64,000 bases of DNA from Lichina pygmaea (Eukaryota > Ascomycota > Lichinomycetes > Lichinales > Lichinaceae): assembly GCA_963422465.1 (NCBI GenBank), contig OY730171.1, positions 1-64,000 on the forward strand, read 5' to 3'. The translations under genes and the position numbers were made by a program. Under the pieces are notes generated by a model that was not told where the DNA came from, made no database searches, and was given only the letters and a program-made list of their open reading frames with translations. Position 1 is the stretch's first letter. Each line of letters starts with the position of its first letter. Below, piece by piece: positions 11,202-21,856 of the stretch.

Positions 11202-11800
11202 TGTTGTGGTCCGTACTGTGCTGTCCTATCCGAGTATAGGATTAGGGCGAGAGGTGGAAGGCGGGTTGGTTCTCGCAGGAGAGGAGTGTCAAGGAGCGCG
11301 AAGGGGTTTGGTGGAACATGGTGGTGGTGACACCTGATCAACAGCTTTGTACAAAGGATTGTATTGAAGTAGATCTAGTTGTCTGGATCACAACATGAGT
11401 TGAAGACGATCGTTCCATAAGGGAACTATCGCCGGACTATATAGTGCTGGCCTGTCGAGACGATTGAGATTGTCTTGACAGTCTTGATGTCAAGACAGGT
11501 GAGATTGTCTTGACAGTCCCACCATGTTATGCACCCTGCGTCAAGACGGGTGAGATTGTCTTGATGCTTCATGCATCATGCGTCGAGACTGGTGAGATTG
11601 TCTTGATGCTTCATGCATCATGCGTCGAGACTGGTGAGATTGTCTTGATGCTTCATGCATCATGTGTCGAGACTCCCGTGTGTGTCTCGACAGTCACGTG
11701 ACTCCTTGTTGGTTGGTCACTTGACTTCCATGGTGTCCTCTTGCCTGGCCCATGGCCTGATTGCCTATAAATGAGTGGCTCCCATCCCTGGGTTGTAACA
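11202..11800 (-). repeat. Family B LTR shared by B1 and B2
   Basis: 599 bp, TGTT...AACA. It serves as 5' LTR of B1 on its left side and 3' LTR of B2 on its right. No target duplication or foreign base lies at either edge, as expected from recombination or tandem integration rather than two separate insertions. Confidence 0.95.
11764..11773 (+). promoter_or_regulatory. TATA-like box on the antisense strand of the family B LTR
   Basis: CCTATAAATG lies 72-81 bases upstream of the ATG of the antisense frame at 11,845 and reads in its direction. The same box stands at this place in all family B LTRs. It could drive antisense transcription from the 3' LTR. It is position-consistent but untested. 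Confidence 0.45.
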
Positions 11801-14800
11801 CTACCCTCCTCTCCTTCATTCATCGTCCTGATGAATTCTTGAGTATGTCTGCAAAATCATGTGCCTCTGCTTACCGAAACCAACTGGCAGCCCAGATCCG
11901 TGATCATAACTTTGTGTCGCTTGCTCTGTGTGACTTCTGTGTTTTGAACCACAAGCCCTGCTTCCGAATGTCTGACGACAACGATAAGTTGAAGTGCGCT
12001 GAGTGCACTTGTCGGGGAAAGTCCTGTGTGTCACTTTCTTGGGAGTTGCTGAACATGACTTGGGATAACCTTCGCGAGGATTTGGCTGTTGATGAGGCCA
12101 AGCGGGATGCTCTTGTCGAGCAGCTTGCCAAGCTGCAGGCTCGTGTGTCCCGAAAGCGAAAGGTTCTTGAGGGTGCTGAGGGTCGAGCAAAGAAGAAGCT
12201 CCAGTGCCTTGTTGCTGAAATAGAGGTGGATGGTGAAGATTTGTCGGTGACAGTCATTGACGTGTCTGCGCTGCAGGCCGAGCTGTTCAGTCCTGCTCCT
12301 GCCGGAACTGCTGCAGGAGGAGCTGGCAGTTCGCGAGGTTCCTGAGTGGCTCCCAGGTATTTTCTGAGTCTGGGTAGTCTTTCCACTTGACAAGGTATCG
12401 CTGACCTTTTCTCTTCAGGATCTGTTCAGCCTCGAATTCCTGTTCTTCCTCTGGTTGGTAATGAAATGTTTCCTGCAAGGGTGTGCTCTGGTCAGCTAAT
12501 TTGATCATTGAGATGTGAAAGTTTGGGTGTACCCGAGCGTCTCTCGGTAATCGCAGTCTGACGTTGACTGGTCCGGTTCTTTCTTCGACTGAAAATAGTC
12601 CGACCTTGACATGGTCCAGTTTCTTTGTTCTTGGTTTCTTGACTTTCCAATTTTTTGTGAGGAGGTAGACTTTATCCCCCTTCTTCAGCTGAGGTGCCAT
12701 TTTCGATTTTTTGTCCATTTGGCGTTGCATCTTTTCTGAGGTCTCTTGAAGGTAATGCCTCATCATCGTGTGCGTTTGTTGTAGGAGCTTGTCATGTTGG
12801 AGTGCTTTCTCCGTGTTTGGTGAAGCTCTGCTTGGCATTCTGATGTTTGCGTGTTGTCCAAAATTGGCAAAGAATGGCGATTCCTTTGTTGAGTCTGATC
12901 TGTGCTGGTTGATTGCCAGCTGTGCCACTGGTAATAATTGTACCCAATTGCTGTGGGTCTGGTTGATGTAATGCCGCAAATAAGTCTCCAGGACTTGGTT
13001 TGCTCGCTCTGTCTGGCTGTCAGTTCGTGGGTGGTAGACTGTAGACATCTTGGGTTTTGTTCCCATGGCTGCACTGATTGTTTTCCAGTAGTTGGATGTG
13101 AAGAGTTTGTCTCTGTCAGTAATGACCGTGATTGGAACTCCGTGGTCCCTGACCAATCTGTCCAGTAGGAGGTGTCCCAACTGCTCTGCTGTGTGGGTTT
13201 CCTTGAATGGTACTGCTATTAGGTATTTTGTGAATCTGTCCACAATCACCATAATTAAGTCGTAGGTGATTCCTGTGACTGGGTCTTTGGACTTGGGTAG
13301 CTTTGTGATGAAGTCCATTGACACATCTTCCCACGGGCCTCTCGGTATTGTGTTCGGGTGTCCTTCTCCATATGGCTTGTGTCTTCCATGCTTGTTTTTC
13401 TGGTATAGTAGACATTTGTTGATGTAGCTTGTGACGTGTTGTCAGAGATTGATGACATTGTTCCCTGCCTGTTGGATCAGGTCTGTGGTTTTGGTGATTC
13501 CTGGGTGACTATGTGCTGGGTTATCGTGGTAGTTCCTTATTAGTTCTTCAGTGTCTTCTGCTGTGAGCTTGTTGATCTGTGGTTGAGGCACCAGGTTTCC
13601 TTGTTGGTCCTGCTGTAAGATTGTTCCTTGGTGTTCATCATCTTCCATGTGGTCTTTTTGTCGGCTTAGTGCGTCTGCTCTCCTATTGTCTTGTCCAGGG
13701 GTGTACAAGATCTTGAACTTGTGTTGCCCTAGGAGTTCAGCCCATCTGACTTGCTGTCTGTTCAGCTTCTTGGTTGTCGTGAACATTGTCAGATTCTTGT
13801 AGTCTGTGAGAATAGTGAGTTCGGAACTGCTTTCCGTGTACACTCTCCAGTGTTCGAGTGCGTTGACGACTGCCAGTAGCTCTTTATCGTGGATATCATA
13901 GTTTCGTTCCGCTTGTGACATTTTGCGTGAGTAGTAGGCAACTGGGTGCCACTTGCCGTCTGCCTGTTGGCATAGACATGCTCCCACTGCCTGATCTGAA
14001 GCGTCTGTCTCGATTCGCGTCGGTTGGCCTGTCTTGAAGTTGAGGAGAACTGGTTCCTTGGCGCAAGTGTCCTTGAGCTGTTGGAATGCTTTTTGTTGTC
14101 TCTCCATCCACCGGTACTCCACGTCCTTCTTCGTGAGTTCTGTCAGTGGTGTTGCCATCTGTGAGTAGTTCTTGATGAACTGTCGGTTGAAGTTGGCAAA
14201 TCCCAGGAAGGCTTGTACTTCCTTAACTGATGTCGGTGTTGGCTATTGCTGAATCACTTTGATTTTCTCAGAGTCAATTTTGATCTCTTCAATCCCTATG
14301 ATGTATCCGAGGAATTCAACTTCCGGTTTGTTGAACTCGCATTTCTTTGGGTTGAGCTTGAGCCCTGCCTCTTGTAGGCATCGTAGAACATCCTTCACAT
14401 GTTTGGTATGTTCTTGTTGCGTGTTTGAGTAGACAAGAATGTTGTCCAGGTAGGTGATAGCTGTTTGGTCCAGGTGTGCTCTGATGATGTTGTTGATCAA
14501 TGCTTGACATGTTGCTGGTGCGTTCGTGAGTCTGAATGGCATAACCAGATACTTGTAGTGTCCGTATCGGGTTCTGAAGGCTGTCTTCTATTCTTCTCCT
14601 TCTTTCATGCGTATCAGGTTGTATACTCCTTTCAAGTCCAGCTTGGTAAAGATTGTAGCTTGGCTGATCCTGTCTCGCAATTCGTTCGCATTTGGCAACG
14701 GATATTGGTTCTTGATGGTAATGTTGTTGAGTTTCCTGTAATCCACACAAAGTCGAAGACTTCCATCTTTCTTTGGTGCAAATAGTATCGGGTATCCTGC

Positions 14801-17142
14801 TGGCGATTGAGATTCTCGAATGAAACCCTTTTTCAGGTTTTCCTCCAGGTACTCGTGAAGTACTTGGAGCTCTTTCTCTGATAACTGGTAAATTGGTCCA
14901 AATCCTGGCTCTGTCCCTGGTTGCAACTTGATCTCATGATCCCAAGGTTGGTGCTTAGGCAACACTGCTGTTGTTGTCTCTTCCTGAAAGAGGTTATCAT
15001 ACCCAGGTCAGTACTCTTCAGGGATCTCCAGAGGGTTAACAACTTCCTCTCTCTTCATCTCTGACTGTTTGGCCACCTGGTTCCGGGGTGTGCCTGTCGA
15101 GGCAGACCTCTTCTTTTGAGAGTTGTCCTTTCTGTTGGTGAGGTTCCACTGAGGACTCCTTCCCTCATCTGTCCACGCCTTCTGCGGCTGGTAACAGGTC
15201 CGAGCTGCGTTGTTAGTGCAGTTCCTAAACATGAGTACTCCTGTCTTCCAGTTAACAACTGGGTTGTGCTTCTTTAGCCAAGGCATCCCCAAATAGATAT
15301 CCTGAGTGGCCAACTCGACAATATCAAGGTGGATCCTTTCAGCATGGTGTCCGGTAACTATTTCCATTGGCTGCGTCTCATGGCAGACTAGCTCTGTCTG
15401 TCCATTTGCCATCGCGAGCTGATAGAGCTGCTGCTTGCGTCTCCTTCCAGTGCCGAGGGTGTTGTAAAGTTGTCTTGAAATGTAGTTCCCACTGGCTCCA
15501 GAGTCAACAAGTGCGTATGTCTGTATCGGCGTGTTGGCGTATAGTGACACAGGCAATCGCAGGTGCTTTGCGTTGCTAGGGGTCATGTTGTTGAGCTCCC
15601 GATGTTGCCCCTTGACAAGGGAGTTCAGTCTTTTCCTGATCGAAGTGTCTTACCACTGACTGGGCAATGGGTCCAGCCATTCCCATCAGTTCTGAGGAAT
15701 CTGTTCATGAATTTGTCTTGCTGATGCTTGTCACATCCAGGCTTGAGGCAGTACTGCCAATTGTCGACATAGCAGTTGTAGTTGTTGCCTTGCTGTAGGA
15801 ACATGAGGCGTTCGTGCCAATCATGTGTGTGCCCGGGGAATGCGGTGTGTTGGTGTTTGTCCCAAAGATGGATCTCACACGCATCCTTCTCGCAATTGAC
15901 CCAATGCTTGTGGCAGGTGGCGTGGTAGGGTGAATGTCCTCCGTACCTTTGTAGTTGTTCGTGGTAGGTGCAGTAGTGCCTTGTGCAAAACCTCCACTGT
16001 AGTTCACCGTGCCGTAGATTTCGTGGGTCCATGCTGTAAGTATAGCTTCCTTGTGGTATTTCTTCTTTGATAGACGTGGGTTCGTCTCAGTCCCCATCAG
16101 AGGTGGTTAAGGGCTCCTGTCCCTTGTCCTGACCTGTTAGTTCTGGTAGGTCCTTGCCTCCTGATGTTGCCAGTTGGTGGGCTGCTTCCAATATCTGATC
16201 GTAGTCGTCCCATTGTTTGAGGGATAGCTGAGCCTCTCCTGGTGGGTCCTCTGGCTTGATGACATTCCAGTCTCTGTCAAGTGTATTAAGTTGCTGTCGG
16301 TGCACCTTGTTCTTTGAACGACAGTCTTTCGCCATGTGGCCTAGCTTGCCACAGGTGTAGCACTTCAGTGCTTTCCCCTTTTTGTTGTTCCTTCCCTTCG
16401 TGAACCTTCCCTTGTGGTGGACTGCATCCAGTTCCATGGGTGCATAGCCATATGGGTCATGTGGTGGTGCCTTGTTAGGCGGCTTGTAGTGGTTGCTCAC
16501 ATGCCATGCGGGGTGGCTGTATCCTCTGTCGTGGTGTTTCTCCATCGCTCGCTTGAATAGTTTGTCATTGATGTTGATTGCTTGTGCGATGAGCTTGTCC
16601 AGTGTGTTGACCGCTTGTCCATCAAAGGTAATTTTATCCTTCATGTTTTCCTTGAGTCCACGTCGGTACATGACCATCAGGGTGTCGTCGTCCCAATCAG
16701 TCAGTACTGAGTATTGTTTGAACTGCGTGGTGTACTCTGCGGCTGAGCGTCATTGCTTGATGTGCTGGATCATTCGTATAGCCACTTTGTCTTTGTTAGA
16801 TGGTCCAAGGATCCTTTTGATCTTGTCCTTGAATTGTGTCCATTTCGTCATCCATTCCGATGTGCCGTCGTGGTCTCTGTTTCCTGAGAGATGTTTGTTG
16901 ACGTAGGGTTTGATCCATCAATAAGCATTGCCTCTCATGTAAGTGGTTGCAAAGAGTGGCCACTTTTCTTTAGGCAGCTTCGTCTCTGGTTGGAATTGAA
17001 AGTAGACTTGGAGTTGCATGAGCCAATCGTCAACCTTGTTCCTTTCGCCGTAGAACAGGTCTGGCTTGGCGACGCTAATCTTTCCATCTGGGAAGTTGGG
17101 GTTGGTTGCTCCTGAGGTACTCATCCTTGAGGGTCTTCAAAG
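11801..17142 (-). mobile_element. Gypsy family B, internal region of B2
   Basis: Collinear with B1 and offset by about 5,941 bases. Parts on the minus strand: gag (about 15,640-17,124), protease (about 15,010-15,590), reverse transcriptase (about 14,240-14,930), RNase H (about 13,670-14,050), integrase (about 12,800-13,500), chromodomain (about 12,340-12,500). The antisense frame at 11,845-12,345 is fully open. Gag-pol carries roughly six to eight breaks. Differences from B1 are nearly all transitions. Confidence 0.93.
11845..12345 (+). other. Antisense open frame of family B: Zn(II)2Cys6-like cluster plus coiled coil (166 aa)
   Basis: Starts MSAKSCASAYRNQ and ends at a TGA shortly inside the 3' end of pol on the other strand. 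Cysteines 29, 32, 39, 51, 54 and 61 fit C-x2-C-x6-C-x11-C-x2-C-x6-C, the spacing of fungal Gal4-type binuclear zinc clusters. Conserved LSWE follows, then a charged helical stretch (about residues 75-135; AKRDALVEQLAKLQ, RKRKVLEGAEGRAKKK), then an Ala/Gly/Ser tail. Known Gal4-type clusters often precede coiled-coil dimerisers. Whether this binds DNA or RNA, or is expressed, is inference. Related hypothetical proteins with KCAECTRRG are, from memory, widespread in fungal genomes. Confidence 0.75.
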
Positions 17143-17741
17143 TGTTGCGGTCTGTACCGTGCCATCCTATCTGAGTATAGGATTAGGGCGAGAGGTGGAA
17201 GGCAGGTTGGTTCTCGCAGGAGAGGAGTGTCAAGGAGTGCGAAGGGGTTTGGTGGAACGTGGTGGTGGTGACACCTGATCAACAGCTTCGTACAAAGGAT
17301 TGTATTGAAGTAGATCTAGTTGTCTGGATCACAACATGAGTTGAAGACAATCATTCCATAAGGGAACTATCGCCGGACTATATAGTGCTGGCCTGTCAAG
17401 ACGATCAAGATTGTCTTGACAGTCTTGACGTCAAGACAGGTGAGATTGTCTCGACAGTCCCACCATGTTATGCACCCTGCGTCGAGACGGGTGAGATTGT
17501 CTTGATGCTTCATGCATCATGCGTCAAGACTGGTGAGATTGTCTTGATGCTTCATGCATCATGTGTCAAGACTGGTGAGATTGTCTTGATGCTTCATGCA
17601 TCATGCGTCGAGACTCCTGTGTGTGTCTTGACAGTCACGTGACCCCTTGTTGGTTGGTCACTTGACTTCCATGGTGTCCTCTTGCCTGGCCCGTGGCCTG
17701 ATTGCCTATAAATGAGTGGCTCCCATCCCTGGGTCGTAACA
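17143..17741 (-). repeat. Family B LTR (outer right, 5' LTR of B2)
   Basis: 599 bp, TGTT...AACA, followed immediately by the AAGAA target duplication (17,742-17,746) and by resumed LINE ORF1 sequence. Confidence 0.95.
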
Positions 17742-17836
17742 AAGAACTTCTTTGAGAATTCTTGCAGGTAGAGAGATTTGTGCTGGAATAGATTTTTGGA
17801 CAGTCTGGGCATATGATGGCTTGGCTTCTTGTACAG
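17742..17836 (-). mobile_element. LINE copy 1, inverted ORF1 segment (right part)
   Basis: Continues the antisense LINE ORF1 homology broken at 5,262. Its complement matches the full-length LINE at about 20,785-20,875 (for example GGGCATATGATGGCTT). It ends abruptly near 17,836, where sequence switches to sense-strand ORF2. Confidence 0.85.
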
Positions 17837-19825
17837 ACCTATACTAACTAGCCTAGACCTGGATTCTCCAAGGAAAACCTAGAAGCCAGAAAGAAACTGG
17901 AAGACACTAGACTCAAACTTTGCAAGAGTAGGGTGTGAGAAGCTACAGCTACCTTCCCACTTTCAAGATAAAGATGAAGTGGATAAGTACTTGGAGTACC
18001 TGGACAACTTTCTCCAAGAAGTGGCAAGTAAATGTACACAGCTCCAGAAACAATCTGGTCACTCAGTTCTCTGGTGGAACCAAGACATCCAAAACAAGGT
18101 TAGAGAGGAAAGAAAAGTAAGAAGACAAGTTCTCAGAGAACAGGCATCCTAAGAAGACCTTGAGCAAGCAACTAAGAACAAGAAAGAAAACAGTCAGAAA
18201 GAGAAAGCAGACCACCTTCAGACAACAAGTCTATAAGCTAGCCAGTTCTTCAAAATTCTGGAAGCTTGCAAAGTGGGGAAAAACAAAAGCCAACAGGACT
18301 TCTGATCTTCCCCTGGTCCCAGATTTGGAAACTCAAAAAGGACTAGCTAAAACTTTTGAGGAGAAGACAAAAGTATTCTCAGCCCAGTTCTTCCCCAAAG
18401 TACTTGTTCCAGAACCAAGTACAGAGAGTTCCCAGAGTACTCCAGAGATCCAGCTCTCTCAGGAAGTTACTGCTGAAGAAGTAGAACAAATCCTGAACAA
18501 AAAGAAACTTTTCACAGCAGGAGGAAAAGATAAGCTGCCAAATAGATTTCTGAAAGCTCTGGGTTCCAAGTTCTGCCAAGCTATAGCTGTTCTTACATCA
18601 ACATACTGGAGACTGGAATACTTTCCAGAGAGGTTCAAGAATACAAAGACAGTCTGTCTAAGAAAACCTGGTAAAGAATACTATAACCAAGCTAAAGTCT
18701 GGCACCCTATAGCTTTGCTAAACACAACTAGCAAGCTGATGGAAGCTATTACAGTAACCAGGCTAAGCAAGGTAGCAGAAGAAGCTAGACTTTTACCAGA
18801 AATCCAGATGGACTTCAGGAAAGGAAGATCAACTGAATCAGCACTCTTCCTACTAACTTCCCAAGTGGAAAAAGTCTGGAAGGAAGGTATGGTTACATCT
18901 CTACTTTCTCTGGATATCTCAGGAGCCTATGACAGAGTTCTACCTAAGATCCTCCAACAAATTCTAGAGAGAAAAGAAATTCCTCTCTGGCTATCTTCCT
19001 AGATTCTCTCTTTCTGCACCAGATGTTCTACCACTCTTGTGTTTGATAACTCTGAGTCTTCTGCTATTCCTAGTTACTGTGGAGTTCCTCAAGGTTCCTC
19101 TTTATCTTCTATTCTATTTCTATTTTATATTTCTGAACTTCATGAAACTGTACACTCCTTCCACTGGTGTTTCTGCTCTGGGATTTGCAGATGATACAAA
19201 TCTGCTTGCATTTGGATACTCTCTAAAAAGCAACCTTCTGAAGTTGAAGAACACACACCTTAAATGTCTATCATAAGCTGCAAGACATGGAATAGTCTTC
19301 TCTTCTGAGAAATATAAAATACTTTATTTTTCCAGAAGAAGATCAGATAATCTTCAGCTTAAGCTCAGACTGGGGAATGTGATTTTAAGACTAAAAGAAG
19401 AAGTGCAAGTATTAGGAATGTACCTGGATGCAAAACTCCACTAGTATAAGCACCAGAGAATTATTCTTCAAAAACCTCAGAAAGCACTTTTCTTTTTTTC
19501 TAGAACTTCATATTCTACTTGGGGCTTCCCAGTCTTCACATCACATCTTGTGTACACTGCAATACTCAGATCTTTACTGAGTTATGCTATGGAGATCTGG
19601 TTCAATCCTCTAAGAAAATCTTCTAATATCTCTTCTCTTAGCATATTCCAGAACAAATACCTAAGACTTATTGGAGATGCCTTCAAAGCCACTCCATCTT
19701 TCTTATTAGAGAGTGAGCCTTTTCTTTTACCTCTAGATCTCTATTTCAAATTTTGCAGTCTGTTTTCTCTCTTCTATTCAAACCTTCTCTCTGAAAACAC
19801 TTCTGGACAATATTTTTTCTAATAT
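17837..19825 (+). pseudogene. LINE copy 1, ORF2 remnant (first sense part: end of endonuclease, RT)
   Basis: Homologous to the full-length LINE from about 22,530 (end of the endonuclease, SDHRPVLTSL region) through reverse transcriptase (NTTSKLMEAIT; LSLDISGAYDRV; GFADDTNLLAFG). It is translated in several frames with stops, for example after IPLWLSS near 19,000 and in the FADD-containing part near 19,275. The longest open piece is 18,160-19,002. It stops at the TTTTTTCTAATAT duplicated by the full-length LINE insertion. It is a dead copy, diverged from the intact LINE by substitutions and small indels. Confidence 0.9.
19813..19825. repeat. 13-bp target-site duplication of the full-length LINE (left)
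   Basis: TTTTTTCTAATAT is repeated at 25,274-25,286. LINE copy 1 is collinear across it, which fixes the borders of the full-length LINE. Confidence 0.88.
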
Positions 19826-20094
19826 ACAAACTCTTCCCAGTACCACTACGTTCAAGGACCATCACTTCTGATAATCACCGGACTTTGTCAGAAGTTCTGG
19901 AAACCAAGCGAGTATCTGTTGGGAACCACCAAAACCTTAAGGTGAAAACCCATCACTTTGGGTAACCCAGCTTGTTTGTCAAAAGTTGTGATCTCTGAAT
20001 CTTCGATCTTCAACTTCAACAACCAACAGACTATCTATAACAAGGCAGAGGGTGGCCAGTGGGATTCTGAAAGACTGGGGACAGGCCCCAATTA

Positions 20095-20455
20095 CCTAGG
20101 AACACTCAGTCTTGGGGTGTGGTCCCAGGATTGAGCAAGTACTCCCAGTCAGACAGATAACAGCTTGAACTTCTCTCAAGAGAAACATCTAGCATCAAGG
20201 AGATCAGGGCTCCCAGGATAAGAGAAATGGTTTAGAGCTTGCCTCTAGTGCTGGTAGAGTTGAAAAACTCTAGGAAAGCTCAGGCAGGGGGTGTGGTCTC
20301 CAGCTTGAGTTAATACAGCCAGATTTCCCTAGAGTCTAGTTGGAAAAGACTGCCCAGGAAAGTACAGTCTTGGGGAGTGGTCCCAGGATTGTGCAATTAC
20401 TGCTAGGAACCAGGTGACCCTTTGTGAACAACCCACTGTGCAGGCTACCTACCCT
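20095..20455 (+). promoter_or_regulatory. Iterated motifs in the LINE 5' UTR
   Basis: A motif close to GGGGTGTGGTCCCAGGATTG recurs near 20,113, 20,285 (diverged) and 20,372, each followed by a GAG/GTG-CAA-TACT-like stretch. The spacing is irregular (about 90-170 bp). LINEs carry internal promoters in this region, and some mammalian L1s use repeated monomers. A promoter role here is inference. Confidence 0.45.
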
Positions 20456-21856
20456 ATGCCTGTCAAAAAGAAGAAACCGGACTCCTCCCAGAACACTACC
20501 AGAAAAACAACACCTTCTCCAACAATGCCAGCTCCCAGTTCTGCTGGTACTCAGCCTAGTTCTTCTACCCCCTATCCAGCTCTCCAGAATGACTACAACC
20601 TACTGGACTCATGGCTCAAGACTCAAGCTACCCCAGAATCTGTACTGAAAAGCTGGGAGAATATTAAGAAAAACTCTTGTACTAATGAAGCCCAGTCCAC
20701 CAAAACCCAGTCTCTCCCCACTGGTCTGACCAACAAGATTTTCCAGGAGCTGGAGAATATTAGCAAGCGGCTAGACAAGCAAGAATCTAAGCCATCATAT
20801 GCCCAGGCTGTTCAGAAACATATCCCAGCTCAAATCCCTCTAGCTCCAAGGATTCTGAAGGAAGTTCTTGTCCACCCTGGTAACCAGACACCTGATATGG
20901 CCAACAGGACTCACATCCAGCTTTTTCAAGCTCTCCAAGACAGACTCCCCAGTCCCTATAATAAACAAGTCAGAGCAGTGAGAAAACTTCCCTCAGGGGA
21001 CATTCTTATTAACACTGAAACCCAAGAGACTAAGAGTTTTCTGGAGAAAGACTCTGCCTGGATATCAGCTATTTTTACCAAGGAAGCAACTATCCAACCC
21101 AAGAGATTCCCAGTGTTGATTCATGGAGTCAGAACCACAGACATCCAGCCAGAAAACCTGGAAAAAACTCGCCAGACTATCCAGAACAGCAACCCATCCC
21201 TGAGCAAGCAAATCACTATTCTAAGAGCCTACTGGTCAAAGAAGGCTATAGCTCAAAAGAAACCAGTTACTTCACTCCACCTGGATCTGGCCACCCCGGA
21301 ACAGGCCAATCTTCTAATTGAGAGTGGAGTAGTGCTGGGCCACAGATTGCATGAGGCAGAGCCTTTTCTGGCTAACACAGTGGTGGCACAATGCTTCAAG
21401 TGCTTTGGGTATGGACACCAAGCTCGCCTGTGCAGGAATCAAGCTGTATGTGGTGCCTGTGGAGGCCAGCATGAAAGAAGAACCTGCCAAATCCCTGAGC
21501 AACTGCTAAAGCCAAAATGCAGCAACTGCAAAGGAGCTCACCCAGCCTGGGCTAGCACATGCCCAGTATGCCAAGAAGCAGTCAAGAAGGCAAGAGAGGC
21601 ATGGATTTCCCGCCCAGGGAAGTATGAGATCTCCACTGCTACCACTGTCCCAGTCACACAGTCTCCAGTTACTTTCCCCTTCATACAGACTCTTCCAGGG
21701 GGAAAAAGACGGAAAACCACAGAGCCAACTAGAAGCTCAGAGAGACTCAGAGGAGGGTCTCCAGAAGTGCAAATTCTGTCTACAAGATCAACAAACACAG
21801 GGGGAAAGCAGTCAGTCAACCCCTTCAAGATCTTTGAAGATGAAATGTCTACATGA
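20456..21856 (+). CDS. LINE ORF1 protein, three CCHC zinc knuckles (466 aa)
   Basis: Nucleic-acid-binding ORF1 protein of a non-LTR retrotransposon, which coats the element RNA. The start chosen is the ATG giving MPVKKKKPDS, a basic, possibly nuclear-targeting N-terminus; the frame is open 14 codons further upstream but with no ATG. A Ser/Thr/Pro-rich N-terminal third is followed by a central domain (IQLFQALQDRLPS, RFPVLIHGVRT). Three C-terminal knuckles follow: CFKCFGYGHQARLC, CGACGGQHERRTC and CSNCKGAHPAWASTC. The tail is Ser/Arg-rich. Its TGA overlaps the ORF2 ATG as ATGA. A partial antisense copy of this ORF lies at 4,965-5,262 and 17,742-17,836. Confidence 0.93.
   Translation: MPVKKKKPDSSQNTTRKTTPSPTMPAPSSAGTQPSSSTPYPALQNDYNLLDSWLKTQATPESVLKSWENIKKNSCTNEAQSTKTQSLPTGLTNKIFQELENISKRLDKQESKPSYAQAVQKHIPAQIPLAPRILKEVLVHPGNQTPDMANRTHIQLFQALQDRLPSPYNKQVRAVRKLPSGDILINTETQETKSFLEKDSAWISAIFTKEATIQPKRFPVLIHGVRTTDIQPENLEKTRQTIQNSNPSLSKQITILRAYWSKKAIAQKKPVTSLHLDLATPEQANLLIESGVVLGHRLHEAEPFLANTVVAQCFKCFGYGHQARLCRNQAVCGACGGQHERRTCQIPEQLLKPKCSNCKGAHPAWASTCPVCQEAVKKAREAWISRPGKYEISTATTVPVTQSPVTFPFIQTLPGGKRRKTTEPTRSSERLRGGSPEVQILSTRSTNTGGKQSVNPFKIFEDEMST

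Larger units (their letters stand above)
5263..17741 (-). mobile_element. Tandem pair of Ty3/gypsy family B elements sharing a middle LTR (B1-B2 array)
   Basis: Layout is LTR (5,263-5,859), internal B1 (5,860-11,201), LTR (11,202-11,800), internal B2 (11,801-17,142), LTR (17,143-17,741). Both internals read on the minus strand. All three LTRs are 597-599 bp, begin and end TGTT/AACA, and differ from each other mainly by C/T and G/A transitions. The array is flanked by one AAGAA duplication inside LINE ORF1. This is three LTRs around two bodies rather than two independent insertions. Confidence 0.95.
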
